From positions 372,001 to 436,000 of the forward strand of contig NHZP01000011.1 in NCBI GenBank assembly GCA_003313425.1: DNA of 64,000 bases, given 5' to 3'. Each line of letters begins with the position of its first letter. Position 1 is the first letter of the stretch. Both the position numbers and the translations under genes were made by a program. This DNA is from Pseudopyrenochaeta lycopersici (lineage: Eukaryota; Ascomycota; Dothideomycetes; Pleosporales; Pseudopyrenochaetaceae). Of the stretch, positions 21,067 through 33,370 are shown one piece after another. The notes beneath the pieces are model-generated. The model had not been told where the DNA came from. It saw nothing but the letters and a program-made list of their open reading frames with translations, and made no database searches.

Positions 21067-24000
21067 TTTTGCGGTGTTGTGAGGTTGTGGGCTTCGGTGA
21101 GGTGTTTATTGGTGTGATGGAGATGGGCTGGATATGTCTCGAGTGTTGATGGACACTTGTGGTATTGGTGTTCTTGGGAGAAGTTGTTTTGTTGTTGATT
21201 GGAATGTATCACAGAATGTGAGCTGTCACTTCACTTATAAGCCAGCGGCGTCATGGACGTTTGTTGTGCAACTGACGTCAGGACCGTCCATCCTGCCTCC
21301 CTCACCTCATCTTCCCACGCGCCCTGCATGCAAATTTCCGCAAAACCCATCCTTCAGGTGACCGCAAACAACACACTGCGTCAGAGAGGATAGCAGGTTT
21401 CTTGTCTGTCCGCCAGAACCGGAAGCGATCAGCAGCAGATATCTCAAACAAGTGAGGTCATGCAGGGCATATCCTTGTTTGTGGATGTCAGGCGCCACAG
21501 TTGCCGGTAGCTTAATTTTTTAGCGACGTCATCGGCGAACCTTAAATGAGCAGTGATGGGCAAAATATGTGGCTGGATCGCTACTTCGACCCTCTTTCGA
21601 TCGCGATGTTGCCCATCTCATCATACATGAGGGAAGCCGAAAGAAGGTCTCCCGAGTTGATAAGCGATATTATCCTTCATTTTATGCGGCAAGCTACTAA
21701 ATATTGCGCGTCAAGTGTGTTATCGTGCCAACCACCACTCGTCGTCGCCCTCCCTTCTCCTCCCGCTCATCATCATAGTCTCCGCACATAGAATCGCCTC
21801 GAAACACCAACAAGCATTGGCAAAATCATCCTACTGGCTCTGCTAACCGACATCGCATACTTCCCAAAGCGGGTATTTTATTGTGACGTAGCAGTGGCTT
21901 CACCAACATTTATGCAAATCTTTCGCTCCAGATGGTCGGGTTTGTCGACGAGGAAACGCCACAGCAGACAAGGGTCTGGAATCAGGTAATCTGCACAAAA
22001 CAGGGCAAGCAGTACTTTCAATCTCACTACATATCTGTGAGACACGGGCATGTTGTCATTGTGCGGCTCTTGCTGAAGAGTCCTCCGCGGACGATCGCTT
22101 TCTTGCTGCTTGAATGAAGACTTTCAGGATACTGGATCACCACAACCCTGCACTAGTACTGGTGTTGCGGTAGGGTTCACTGCTTCGTCTGTCAGTGCGT
22201 ACGGGACATGCTGTCATTGTGGAGACATTCGGGATCGGTCGTGCGCTGTGATGAAGAGTTTCGAGGTCATTCTTAGGTTTCGATAAAGTACTAGCGTTGA
22301 TGCTGTGAGCTTAATAATTTTGGCTCGTTATGGCTTGTTGACGCTTGCGTCACGCCGTTGTCAATAGTCCTACAACGGCCCGCTCACTACCAGACATTCA
22401 CTCAACGGTTATCCACTTCATCTGTCGCTGCTCGCCTTATGTCAATGAAACATTTGGCCTCGTGTCTTTCTTGATAGATGATTCATACGCATGTATTTTG
22501 GCTTTTTCGCATCATTCAACGTTTCCACTACCATTTCGCTATAAGATGTGCATTATTGATACATCCTTAAAACATACTATATCCAACAACCACACTTACG
22601 CGTCGAGCTGAAACTCCAGCGTAATGTCTGATGCAAATACGTCTAATGTAAAGTCACCGGAATTAATAAGGAAAAATGTCGCTTCTCACTGAAGCGAGCT
22701 TGGAACCATAAGCCGTGCAACAATGTCAAGAGCGTGCTTCAAATGTACACGACAAATCAGAGTCCCTTCCATCGTTTCATGCATTGAATTATTGATAATT
22801 TATCCAATTGAGTGAGAACTGAGTTTGAACAAATCGCAAGTCTCGCATTGTTGCTGCCGTGAGGTGGTACTCATCTTTAATCATTTCGTCCCATTGTCCC
22901 CAGCCGCTCTTGATCCACTGGCCTGAACAGCCTATGATTGTATGCTTACCCCTTTTTTATGTTTAGATGGCACGTTAGTTGCTTGGCCTTCATTCTGGCC
23001 AAATAATAGGAAGCTGGGATTTTAAGAGTCATTCGTTAATCTCCTTGATGAGGTCATTGTCATAGTTCCCGATCATGGCGATTCGGTCTCTCGTGTACCT
23101 TTCGCCACTATCCACCGTAGTATTGACACAGAAGAAACTTGGTCTTCCAAGCGTGGCCTCTTGCTTTCGCGTGGGTAGTTACATCATGGGAGAAGATCCA
23201 AAACATTCTCCCTGGACACAGATCACGATATTATTAGCTGTGCAATAAGTCATAACCACAGCCAATTTGCCAACCATATCTGAGATTATCAAAATAGGAA
23301 ATATCTGATAATGGCAAAAGCGAATAGATGAAACTCTTTTGCGATTGCCCAAGATTATTCTCTGCCGAAAGCGATAGGATATGCTATGCGAACCTCGATA
23401 TCAACTCTCCTAGTAGCTGAACCTTACCAAGATACATGTGGAAGCTCCAGCACTATCAATCCTTTGGGGTTGATTTTTCCCGCATCTGTCGCAACCTTGA
23501 CACTATTGCTTCCGGAAAATGGTCTTTGCTCCGCTTCGGAGTGTAAAACAATCACACCCAACTTCTCCACACTTGCTGAGTAACTCACCACATAGGATTC
23601 TCCTGTTCCCAAATACCACCGTATCTCACTACCTCGACAATTTGCTTAACGTTCCAGAACATCTACAACTTAAGGCAATTTATCGTTTGTTTGGCTTTCA
23701 ACACCAACATTCTAGTTGTCAGTGAGCAGACTCTAATCTACGAATTCCAAAACGGACCCGTTTCCTCGAAAAGCAGTTATATTGCGAAATAGCCGAACGA
23801 GACCGACTCACTCGTCGATTCCAATTATTGCACGAGGATTCCTCAAGCTGTCAATATTGTCGCTTCAGATTGAGGGCATGCTACGTCCCCAGCTGCTGCA
23901 TTTGCATTCAACAAAACCGTGCTTTGTCGGCACATGGGCCTACTGTCTGCAAGAAGACGAGTCATCGCAGCTCTTTTCACTGGAAAAGGGTATAGGCACC

Positions 24001-25081
24001 TTGGAGTGCCTGACCGTTGTTCGGTCACTACAAAGCCATCATTCGCTACCTGTGGTGAGGCTGGCCAGATGGTAATGTGATCCAGATTGCAGGGTGTGAT
24101 AACGGGTCCAACGACGAACCGAGCTGACGCATATTCTCATCACTCTTGCCATCGGGAAATGAGAAGATGACAACTCGTCAGGTTCATCACTTCTTTCATG
24201 TCCTTTGCGGCTGGTGGGCGTCCTCACAAAGATTTTGTTCCCATTGGCCAACATTACTCAGTTTAGAGTTCGGTTATGGCAAATCATCATCTCCACACTC
24301 CTCCGCATCCCAATCGACAAATCCTGCAAATTCGAATGCGTGTTTCAAGGCCATTCAGAGTCTTTGCGGATGCTAAGCGCAGTAATCTTAGGCAGGGGAG
24401 CCAGCACCGTTTGAAGATCAGCCACTAGTCTCTCCAGTGTGATGGTCTCGCCGCTAAGCGCCCCAACCAGTGCGCCAACAACCGGGGAGTTTGTTTCTAC
24501 CCTATCGATACCCCAGCTGTCTTCAAGCTTAGAAACGAACAAACAATTGCAGCTATGCAAGATGTGTTTTAGCTATCAACGGGTTCCTACAGGCCGTTTT
24601 CTACCGATGAGGTCGCCAGATATTGTCTTCAAGGCGTGCCATTCGAAAGGCCCCGAGAATGGTTGGCAACGCCCCTGACAAGACGGCCCACTCGTTTTTG
24701 ACTACGTACGGTCCACCTTGGCCCAGATCTGCACCCGGCAACGAATCACCTTAGGAAACCTTATACCCTCAGCTAATCTCATTTCATGGTGGTGCGCCTC
24801 CAAGGCGGCCTTGGGCGCCCAAGGTTGCATCCAATCCTACGCTCGGAAGCGTTGGCATATATCTCCAACATCCGCCCCGATCGGGAACATGCTTGAGTCT
24901 ACGTTACATACTTTTCAGCTTCCGGTACAGGAATACCATCCATTCTTTTGACTCTACGTTCATTCCTTTGGCAACGCGTCTATCTTGAGTCCGAGACTCA
25001 ATTCCATTCCTTCCGCACGACCTACGCTTTTGCTACACTAAGATCTGGATCTGATATCTCGCAAGTGCCAGTGAAGACACC
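21067..25081. other. 4 kb region without a recognisable gene
   Basis: This contains the upstream region of the small membrane-protein gene on the left and the promoter of the DUF1996 gene on the right. Between about 23.4 and 24.9 kb there are several plus-strand fragments of 65-97 codons in different frames, some Leu-rich, broken by stops. They could be a decayed gene, but no family can be named. No tRNA, transposase or terminal repeat was seen. Confidence 0.5.
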
Positions 25082-26774
25082 ATGCTTACCAATCTATTCA
25101 CCCTCACGGCTGGCCTAGTTGCCACGGCTTCCGCCTTCGATTGCAGTGGCAATTACTTCAGCTTCTTCAATCGCGGTGGAAGTGCTTTGAGCTACCAGCG
25201 TCTCGATCCCGCCATATTCCCAGGAACGCAGAGTCCCCATCTACATTCATTTGACGGAGGCAGTGCATTAACTGCTTCAACAAGCTTTGAGCAGACTCAG
25301 ACATCCACCTGTACAACTGCCCGCATTAAGCCTGACAAGAGCTTGTACTGGCGGCCGACTCTGTTCTGGAATGGCAATGGAACCGGCTTCTACCGCGTGC
25401 CTGAGAAATATACCAAGATCTACTACAAGTTCGGTGATGGAGATAAATGGGCGAACGTGACTGGTTTCCCTGAAGATTTCAATATGATTGCTGGAAACCC
25501 CTTCAAGCGTTCCGAAGGCCCCAATCCTGCTGGTGTGCGATGGGGATGCCACCAACCTGACGGAGGTAGCGAACCTATTTTCAGCAGTGGTTTCCCAACT
25601 GGCTTTACCTCCTGCAAATATGGCTTCGCATCTGAAGTCACTTTCCCGTCTTGCTGGAACGGGGAGAAACTCGATCCCAAGAACCCTGATGCCCACATGG
25701 CATATCCTAATGGCTATGGAGGCATAGGTATTGAGAACTGTCCCACAACCCATAGGGCTGCACGCTTCCCAACCATCTTCATTGAGTTCTGGTATGATAT
25801 CTCACCCTTTGATGGCCAGTATGGTGCCAATGACTCGCCCTGGGTTGTCTCTAATGGCGACCCAACCGGCTACGGGTTCCACGCAGATTTCGTAAGTTTA
25901 TCCCTTACCAAGCTTTCGTTGGGACAATCCACTAATCTGACACTAGCTCAATGGTTGGGAGAAGGGCGTCCTCGAGAAAGCCACTGCTCAGACTGGAGGT
26001 TGCAACTGCGGTTGCGGGTGTGGCCAGGCAGAGATGGAGCAATGCTTTGGTGCCGAAAACGTTAACAAGAATGACGACACCGACTTCCAGGATTGTGCTG
26101 CGATGAATGTCTTCGGTAACGACGACGAGCCTGTCCTCGAGGTTCTTCCAGGTTGCAATCCAATCCAGTCTGGTCCCGCCGATGCTACCATTGTCACTGG
26201 TCCCAACTGTGCTGCTACCGCTGCCCCAGGAGAAGACAAGACTTATGCCTCGATCTCTGAGACTCCAGCTGCCACTCCTTCTCCTGAGCAATCTGACAAG
26301 GCTTACCCATCTTCTGCAGCGGACTCCTATTCTTCGCAAGTCGTGAAGGACGGCACTGAACCGAAGCCATCGCTCACTTTGAGCCTACCCAACAAGCAGG
26401 ATGATCCCGCGCCAACAGGCGACAGTGAAGAGTACAAGCCGGTGCCAACAATCGACACCGCAACACCCACCCCTACTGTCGCTTCGCCCACGCACGATGC
26501 TCCCACCTACGAGGCATTCCCCACATTGTCTCTAGCCACGACTGCGAAGCCTGTTGGTTCTACAGGTAAACCCGCTCCTAGCTTCCCATCCGGCACTCCA
26601 GCTGGTGAGGAGGAGTGTAAACCTCCAGTCTACGTAACGTTGACCCCAACCTTCTATGTGACTGCGGGCTCAAACACAACATCCTGCGACCTTGGTACAG
26701 TCCACACGACTGTTACGCAAACAGCCACTGTGACTGTAGTCGCCTATGGTGGTGCCGTTTACGGCTCGTACTAA
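25082..26774 (+). CDS. Secreted DUF1996-domain protein with Ser/Thr/Pro-rich tail
   Basis: Exons 25082..25891 and 25947..26774, 545 aa; the 55-nt intron is phase 0 (GFHADF joins LNGWEKG). A signal peptide MLTNLFTLTAGLVATASA is followed by FDCSG. The DUF1996 domain (about residues 30-300) shows its usual landmarks: SPHLHSFDGG, YWRPTLFWNG, GVRWGCHQPDG, CWNGEKLDPKNPDAHMAYP and CPTTHRAARFPTIFIEFWYD. It is followed by an unusual Cys cluster (GGCNCGCGCGQ) and a long Ser/Thr/Pro linker ending in short beta-like Thr/Val repeats. DUF1996 proteins are common secreted fungal proteins. Some sit beside wall-binding WSC domains, but none is visible here. No GPI signal is obvious; a cell-wall or extracellular location is inferred. 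Molecular role unknown. Confidence 0.9.
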
Positions 26775-27270
26775 GTTTTCAACCTTGCTGTTGTCAGACC
26801 TCCCGCCGGCGTGAGCGAAGTGCGCAAATAGCTCGCGTGAGCTCGAATTTCGTCTGTTCATTGTTCAGACTCATGCCACATAGGTCGTGTATATTATGTT
26901 CCCTGTACATATTTAAAAATAACAAAAGTTCATGCGGTTGACAAAAGTCCCGCCACCCAAGAATCTAAGATTGGCCTTCGTGAGTTTAGTCTCTTCTCCT
27001 ATGTGCAGTATACACTCACGCATCATTCTCATTACTTGAGAGATCTGAGAACTTCTGTATGACTTTTTGGACGAAGTTCTCTGTAACACCAACATGAAGA
27101 GAACCTTCAGGATACCCCGAGCTAATACATATGTCATTGATCGTTATGTTTCGAATTATACATGTGGCAGTCCGTGACCATAATAACTTTCTTTACACAT
27201 CTTTTTCTTCAATCCATACTCTTTTCTCAGGCCTCGACAGGTAGAAATCATTTCCTGGACAGTCCGTCGC
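26775..27270. other. Intergenic region between convergent genes
   Basis: About 500 bp of 3' flanking DNA shared by the DUF1996 gene and the minus-strand small charged-protein gene. Nothing recognised. Confidence 0.6.
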
Positions 27271-27801
27271 TTACACACCCCCAGGTCCTGCAGCACTATG
27301 CGTGCTCGCTCCTACGCCGGGTCCAAGCTGCGCGTGTGTTGCATCACGCTGAGCCGCCTCTCTCTCCTTTGTCTCACGCTCAATTTGGTCTTCCGTTTTC
27401 TTGTTTCCACGTGCAATGAGTTTCTCGATCAGACCGCCCTTCTTCGGTGCGTCGTGCTTGTCTGATTCTTCGAATTCCTTGATGTAGGCGACACGCTCGT
27501 GGGGAGGCATCGCAGCGAGCTCTGAGTCGATAGAGTCACGGTTATCTGGAGAGAGATTAGTCAGAGGCAATGAAGGATTCAAGAACGGGGAGGTCGGAGA
27601 TTGTAATGGGTGACTGATGGTAATTTCTCAAAGCAGACAAGCGTGCAAAGAAATTCAACATGAAGCTGGGTATGTAATGGAAGGATTGAACATACCGTCA
27701 ATCGTGCCAACACCCTGGTGCTCTGTCGCGTACGTATCATTCTCAGGCTGCGACTTGCGGCGGCTGCTACCAATGTGAAGCTTCTCCTTGATCTTGTCCA
27801 T
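27271..27801 (-). CDS. Small highly charged hypothetical protein, 126 aa
   Basis: Exons complement(27271..27545, 27696..27801), with a 150-nt intron that joins GTID to DNRDSIDSELAAMPP. The protein starts MDKIKEKLHIGSSRRKSQ, is rich in Lys, Glu, Asp and Arg, and contains a helix-prone stretch (IERETKEREAAQRDATHA) before a Gly/Ala tail. There is no signal peptide, membrane segment or Cys. Proteins of this layout (an MDKIKEKLHIG-type start and a middle MPPHERVAYIKE) seem familiar from Pezizomycotina genomes as uncharacterised small proteins. That is recollection, not a search. Likely cytosolic and partly disordered. I cannot give a function. Confidence 0.78.
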
Positions 27802-28781
27802 TTTAAGTGATTGAGCGGTTTCTAAGCCGTAGATAGTGTGTATTCAGTTTTAAGGAAATTTGAATTGTTGACAAGGTATGTTGTTGTTGTCTAGATGGGC
27901 GGGGGCTGTGAAAGGGAGGGGGGTGATAGCATGCTGCGTATCAACTACGTCATCGGCTTTGGGTAGTTGACTTGCTGGCGAGCTGCATGTGGAGTTGTTA
28001 AGCGGGGTTACGTATTCATATTCTTGTACAAGAGCGGGTTTGTGTTGCATCTATCCAATTTCGAAAGCCAATTGAGTTCTGTGGAGCTGTGCTTGACGGG
28101 TGATTCGGCAAGATGAGGTTTGGCGTGAGCTTAGAAGCTCAATTCGACTATGCCGAGTTTGTTTGCTAGCCTGTGTCTACCATAACGTGGGAAGGCCTCT
28201 TGTGCCAATGCAAATGAGGTGTGTAATTACCAGCATGGGTCTCGAATATTACAGAGCTGATCTATTAATGTATGCGTTTTCCCAACAATCATGTCGGCAA
28301 TCTGAACTCTAACTTCAACCCAAGCACTGGCACCGTCCTTCGAAAACCACGACTATTAGAGTAAATTTTCATAACAGCCGTCTCTCCCCTTCAATCTTCA
28401 GATGTATAACATCTAGTTCATCGCGGTATATGCACACGGTACCTTGGTTCAACTTAAAGAGCATCAGCCACTCCTAGTGCATCCCACGATGAATAGAGAA
28501 GAATGGTTGTTTAACAGATGAAATTATTGGGTATTTTTGGCCCTTTCTGAAGAAGGGTAGGCAAACTAGAGCGCGCTCTTCAATGGCGCCTACAAGCCGT
28601 TTCAATCCTGTGCCACCAAAAATATGTACAACCAGGAACCAAAGCTCCCATGCAGAGGTGGATTTGACCAAAGTCTAGCTCGCTATGGAAGGACTGTGTC
28701 GATGCCAACCACATATCTGGAATATATCACATCCTCTACACACTTCTTCGGTGAGATGTGTTCCTATATTTATCCGTATTT
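27802..28781. other. Intergenic region, 1 kb
   Basis: Promoter side of the small charged-protein gene and 3' flank of the Rgp1 gene. Short frames only. Nothing recognised. Confidence 0.6.
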
Positions 28782-31353
28782 TCAGATTGGAAGCCCTTCA
28801 TCATCCGAAGCCTCGGGAGCGCCACTCACAGCCCCGTACACCCGTATTGGAACCTGTACCTCGAAGCTCTCAGCCGGGAGTCGCTGAGCTGCTGCGAGTA
28901 TAATTCCTCTATCATCGCTGGATACCTCTTCTAATAAATCATCCCATAAGGGTTCTTCACCTTCCTCATGCGCCAAGCGTGGTGTGACAAACTGAACTCT
29001 CAGCTTCCACTCCAAGCTCACGCCACTTGTGATGAATTCTGGAGTCGCATTGGGAGGTATTGTGAGCGAGAAGGCAGATTTCTGAGCAAACAACGCATTA
29101 TCTGAGAATGATGCGTACACCTTCCTTGTAACGCGGAAGATAGAGGCGTTCGAACGGAGGGCTATCGCAGGATCTACTTTTTCCGAAGTCTCAAGTGAGA
29201 CATGAACGGAATAGGAGGGAATGTGTGAATCTGTAAAATCGATCACTGCTGACAGTGTTTCGCCTAGTCGATAAGCCGGCCGAGCCAGCATAATGACCGC
29301 AACGCGCCGACCGCTGCGAGCAATCTCGAAGCGGTTGGCACTTTGATTCGCTGCACCTGTCAGGTTACTTCGAAGAATAGCCATGTCGACGGCTTCCTTC
29401 ATAGTTTGTGGTTCCTCGGCTATTGATGGTCGTCCAGGCATCGTTTCAGTTGGCGAAAGCAGACCCATGCTTGAATTTTGCCGGGGACGATCAAGAAGAT
29501 TGTCAACATATGTTAGAAAGTCGCCGAATGTGTTGTTTTCTGACTTCGCTGGTGCGGAGCCCTTCTTAGTTGGGGAAGCAGGCTTTGTTTCTGGTGCTGG
29601 ATCGACCGTCGTTGTCCGCGCTTGGTCTCGCAGTATGATATACGGAGACATTAGGTCATGTCCAAGAATCTCACCACGGCCTATTCAAATATTAGCAGCG
29701 CCCTCTTTTCCAGAATATTGAACGTACCGTTGACGCTGCCAAAAACTCGGAAAGGAACTTCAACATGCCTAACTTGTTGATCCTTAGTCGAGCCAGCGCG
29801 TTGTGTACCAATAGTCAAGTTGTATGCGACCTTCATTGACCGTCCCTTGTGTGTAGGTGGTAGGCCTTTAGGTATGGTGAAGCTGTAAGTGTAGCTGCGG
29901 CTTTCGCCTGGCGCGAGCTTGAGGTCGACAAACAAAATAGACTGTGGCGTTGTGATGAGCGGAACGGTCTTAGAGCTGGCGATACCCCTCATCTCGCGGA
30001 TACTGGAGGGCTCAGATGGGCCCAGAAGACCCCCTAAGGACTCTCCAATATTGCCCCAGCCCAGTGCACCAAAAAGACCACTCTCGCGCTTCGTCCGTTC
30101 CACTCCAACGACACCGCCTCCACCTTGCCCACCGACTACGCCCTTTCTCTTCACTTCCTCGAAAGGAGCTTGGTTGATCAAAGACCCGTCGAGAGTAAAA
30201 GACCCCATAATTTGAGCATACCCCATCATGAGCGACTCGGGACGGGTCTGCGGACCAGGCGGTGCCAACGATGGTTGCCGTTGACGCATTGGTCTTTGCA
30301 ACAACCGGGCGGATGGATTGGCCGTATATTCAGAAGCCAGTGTCTCATTCGAATTATTGCTCATAGTATAAAACTCCCCGCTACTGCGCGGAGTACCCTC
30401 CATGCTTGTTCCCGACAGTATCCGAGCTACAGGCGAGAGGGTTTCCAAGTTGGAATTCGTAGGAACTCGTCGATTCTCATTCTGGGACCGGGGCGAGGGT
30501 CGTCGCACATTGCTTGCTTGCGGAAGCGGACCATTACTGGGTTGCTCAATCGACCCCTCTTCAGGCGGAGGCGCCGCAGGGAATTTGAAGCTCTGAGAGA
30601 AGGAATTCGAAGGTTTCCGTCCTGTTGTTGGGAGGGCAGGAGTGCTTGGAGCGGTTGATATCCCTGGTCGTCTTCTCGCGGGACGCGCAGGGAATGCGAA
30701 GTCGTTTGGAGAGTCCCGAGCCGCAGGCGGCGAGGAGGCTCCGCCTGACAGCGGGGATGGATGTGTTGCTGATCGATGGCCTGGTGAAGCGACTATAGGC
30801 ATGTCAGTCAAGGAAGTATGTCTACTGCAGAGCACGTACCTGGATACGAGTTGGGCCGGCCCGGCACAACTTGAAGACTTGCAGACCTGGCATGTCCGCG
30901 CGATGGCCGCCTAATCTGTACGCCTCTCTCGTGACTGAGATCGGTCCCAATGTCTGTTCCCAGCGATATGATTGATAGTGATCTTCCATGTCTTTGCCCG
31001 CCATTGTTATTGCCAGATGCTGCGCTCGGCGGAACAGGAGACCGGCGTTCTCCCGCGGTGGATGGAGTGTGCAGTGACAGAGTAGGGCGATGCCCACGTA
31101 TATGTGGCGGCGGTAACTGGGACGTGAATGAGGATTTGCGGGATATCGAGGGCTTGGACGAGGAGTGAACGGGTGGCAGCTTGCGGTGTCGCTCCCCGCC
31201 CACCGCGAAACCGTTCTGCGTTCGAACCGGGGAGCGGTCGCGTCCTTCGGGAGGAGCTACGTTCGTGAAGGTGATTGTGCATTCTATGTCTTCGCCAGCG
31301 AACACAGTCGAGTCCTTCCATTGTACGAATACCCGGATATTCGAGGAGGACAT
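28782..31353 (-). CDS. RGP1: Rgp1-family protein, Golgi Rab GEF subunit
   Basis: Exons complement(28782..29680, 29728..30792, 30840..31353), two 47-nt introns, 825 aa. The start MSSSNIRVFVQWKDSTVFAG begins the arrestin-like beta domain typical of Rgp1; the frame is open further 5' but not protein-like. A long Ser/Pro/Arg-rich disordered insert (about residues 60-290) follows. The conserved Rgp1 segments then return: ESLMMGYAQIMGSFTLDGS, SILFVDLKLAPGESRSYTYS, HKGRSMKVAYNLTIGTQRAG, HVEVPFRVFG, RPAYRLGETLSAVIDFTD, and near the end SGVSLEWKLRVQFVT. In yeast Rgp1 pairs with Ric1 as the nucleotide exchange factor for Ypt6/Rab6 at the trans-Golgi. The Ric1 partner is not in this window. The final residues EASDDEGLPI are acidic. 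Confidence 0.92.
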
Positions 31354-32311
31354 GGTATGGAGGGTAAGCGGCGCGGGCTGCACGAATGTGGGCAGCTCAT
31401 CGGGCGCAACGGTCAAGCGACATGACGACTGCCAGTCATGGATCCTGGGATGATGGCAGCGACCGCGATTGAAGGCTATTGGGAGTTGTGGACGCGGGAC
31501 CCAAACGTGAACGTGCTCCGTCATGTATCGCCCATGTCAAGGGTCTGGGCCCGTGCTTCCGTGTTGTGGCTGTCATTCATCTGCAACCATTGAACGAGTC
31601 TCTCGATTCTCTGCTGTCATACAATAAATCACCTTTGCAATGCAGGCACCTATAGCGTTATCCTATCCGGCGTCTGTACATCGCTGGATACAGAGCGCAT
31701 TCAGTAGCGCAAGAACGATCATGCCAATCACTGGCAAGATCATCGTATGACAGACACCGGTATCTTTTTCATTGTCTTAAAGAAGCAACTGAAACTAGCC
31801 GGGATGCATACATACGGGCAAGGCTCCACTTAGTTCTTCCTCAGAAACAAATATGGGGCTTAGACGTTGGAGGGTCTTGCCTATGAATTGATCCTTCCCT
31901 GCCATCAAATTCTTGGCATTAAAAATCTCACATCTGCATACCGGCTAGCTAATAAGTGGGTGAGATTATGCGTCATGTGCAGTTATTTAGTCTGCTATTT
32001 TCTAGGATGCAATGGTTTATCGTTCAGTTTCTTCCTCCAGAGTTCCATCCGATCCACTGAGGCTTTCTCTGGCGGGACGAAAGGCAGAACACCATTGATA
32101 ATTGCAAGTAGTTGCTTCCTAATAAAGTCCTGAATAAGTAGAGTGTATTCTTCGCATGTAGAAGATTTTCCATGTAGACAATTCTATGTCGTTGTGCTGG
32201 AATATCGCCATCAATTCTTCATGATAACATTACTAAAGAGCATCTTGAACACCGTAGTCTCGATTACAGCACCGAATCTAATCACTTGTCAGCAATGACA
32301 GTAGTAGTATT
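31354..32311. other. Intergenic region, 1 kb
   Basis: Upstream region of the Rgp1 gene and 3' flank of the bZIP gene. Nothing recognised apart from short frames. Confidence 0.6.
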
Positions 32312-33370
32312 CTAAACCCAGCCACTAGGCTGAACGGAACAACCATACCCATAACATCGAACATGTTCTAGCATCTCCTCCAAGAGCTGCCTCAGCACAC
32401 TCACATCAAGTACGACAAACTTGGGATGTGAAACAATCTGCTGCCATGCCTGGATAGGTGTCACCTCTGAGGTGAGGCAGAATTCTGAAGAGAGGGCGAG
32501 CAATCTATCGAGGCCTTCACTAGTCCCATTTTGCGAAGTCTTCGATGAAGATGTGAGAAGATCTTCTTCAAGGAAAGAGTGGTAGCGCATCGCGTTTGGC
32601 ACATTTACGGCGAAATTAGTGGGGTGTGCTGTGTCGAATACAGCGGATGAAGCGCGGTTGAAACATGGTTTTTCGAGCCTGTTGTACTGTCAGCGAATCC
32701 CAAGCTACATTGTGGTGCCTCTTCAGGAAACGACAACATACGTCAGGATAAAATCCATAGCCAGGTCTGTCGTATTCACATCCCCAAGATTACATGTCGA
32801 GATAATTCTGGAGACTGGGGTAATTTTTGTGACAGTTGAGAGCGCTGATGCTGATTTAAAGTTAATACGTGAAAAGTGTTGCGACTACCATCTTCCTCAC
32901 CATCAGGCAAGGACAACAGCTCTGAGCCCGCTGTTGACCTCGAACACTCACTGTCCTCTACGGTTGCAAGCTGCCAGCCTGGAATAGATTCACACCCCTC
33001 ATAAGAGTACGCATCACCATCCACCAATGTAAAGTCTGTGTGCAGCCAGGAATCGTTCTCAGGCGCGGTCCATACTGAATTGTCTGTTTGGCTGACCCGA
33101 GATCTCAGATCAGTGACTTCTGCTATCAGCGCCTTGTTTTCCAGCAAGATTTTCCTTTCTTTAGTGCGTAGTTGATGGACTTTATCTTCAAGAGCCTTGA
33201 TATAGTTCTCTTTCCTCTCTCGATGCGCGCTAGACTCAAGGGTCAGTAAGTGACATCGCTTAGCTAGAATCAGTGCATGCATACCGCTGAGCTTTTCGCA
33301 CTTGCTCTCTCCTCTTTTGATACGCTGCACTATCTTTGTCTTTGGAATCACGCGTCTTGTCGGAGGCCAT
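32312..33370 (-). CDS. Atypical fungal bZIP transcription factor
   Basis: Exons complement(32312..32678, 32742..32814, 32889..33229, 33285..33370); introns of 63, 74 and 55 nt all keep frame, giving 288 aa from MASDKTRD. In-frame ATGs at 33373 and 33400 would add 1 or 10 residues. The basic region reads REQVRKAQRAHRERKENY, followed by a heptad zipper (IKALEDKVHQLRTKERKILL). The Asn normally found in the bZIP signature is Val here (V-R-K-A-Q-R-A-H-R), as I recall for a filamentous-fungal subgroup with QVRxAQxxHRxRK. The C-terminal part has DLAMDFILTLEKPCF and a conserved-looking tail (AWQQIVSHPKFVVLD) seen in such factors. Nuclear DNA binding is expected; target genes unknown. An earlier stop in the unspliced frame supports the splicing. 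Confidence 0.85.

Noticed and set aside
20643..21149. Plus-strand ORF of 168 codons
   Set aside because: It is antisense to the small membrane-protein gene, which has a better-supported start, intron and hydrophobic pattern.
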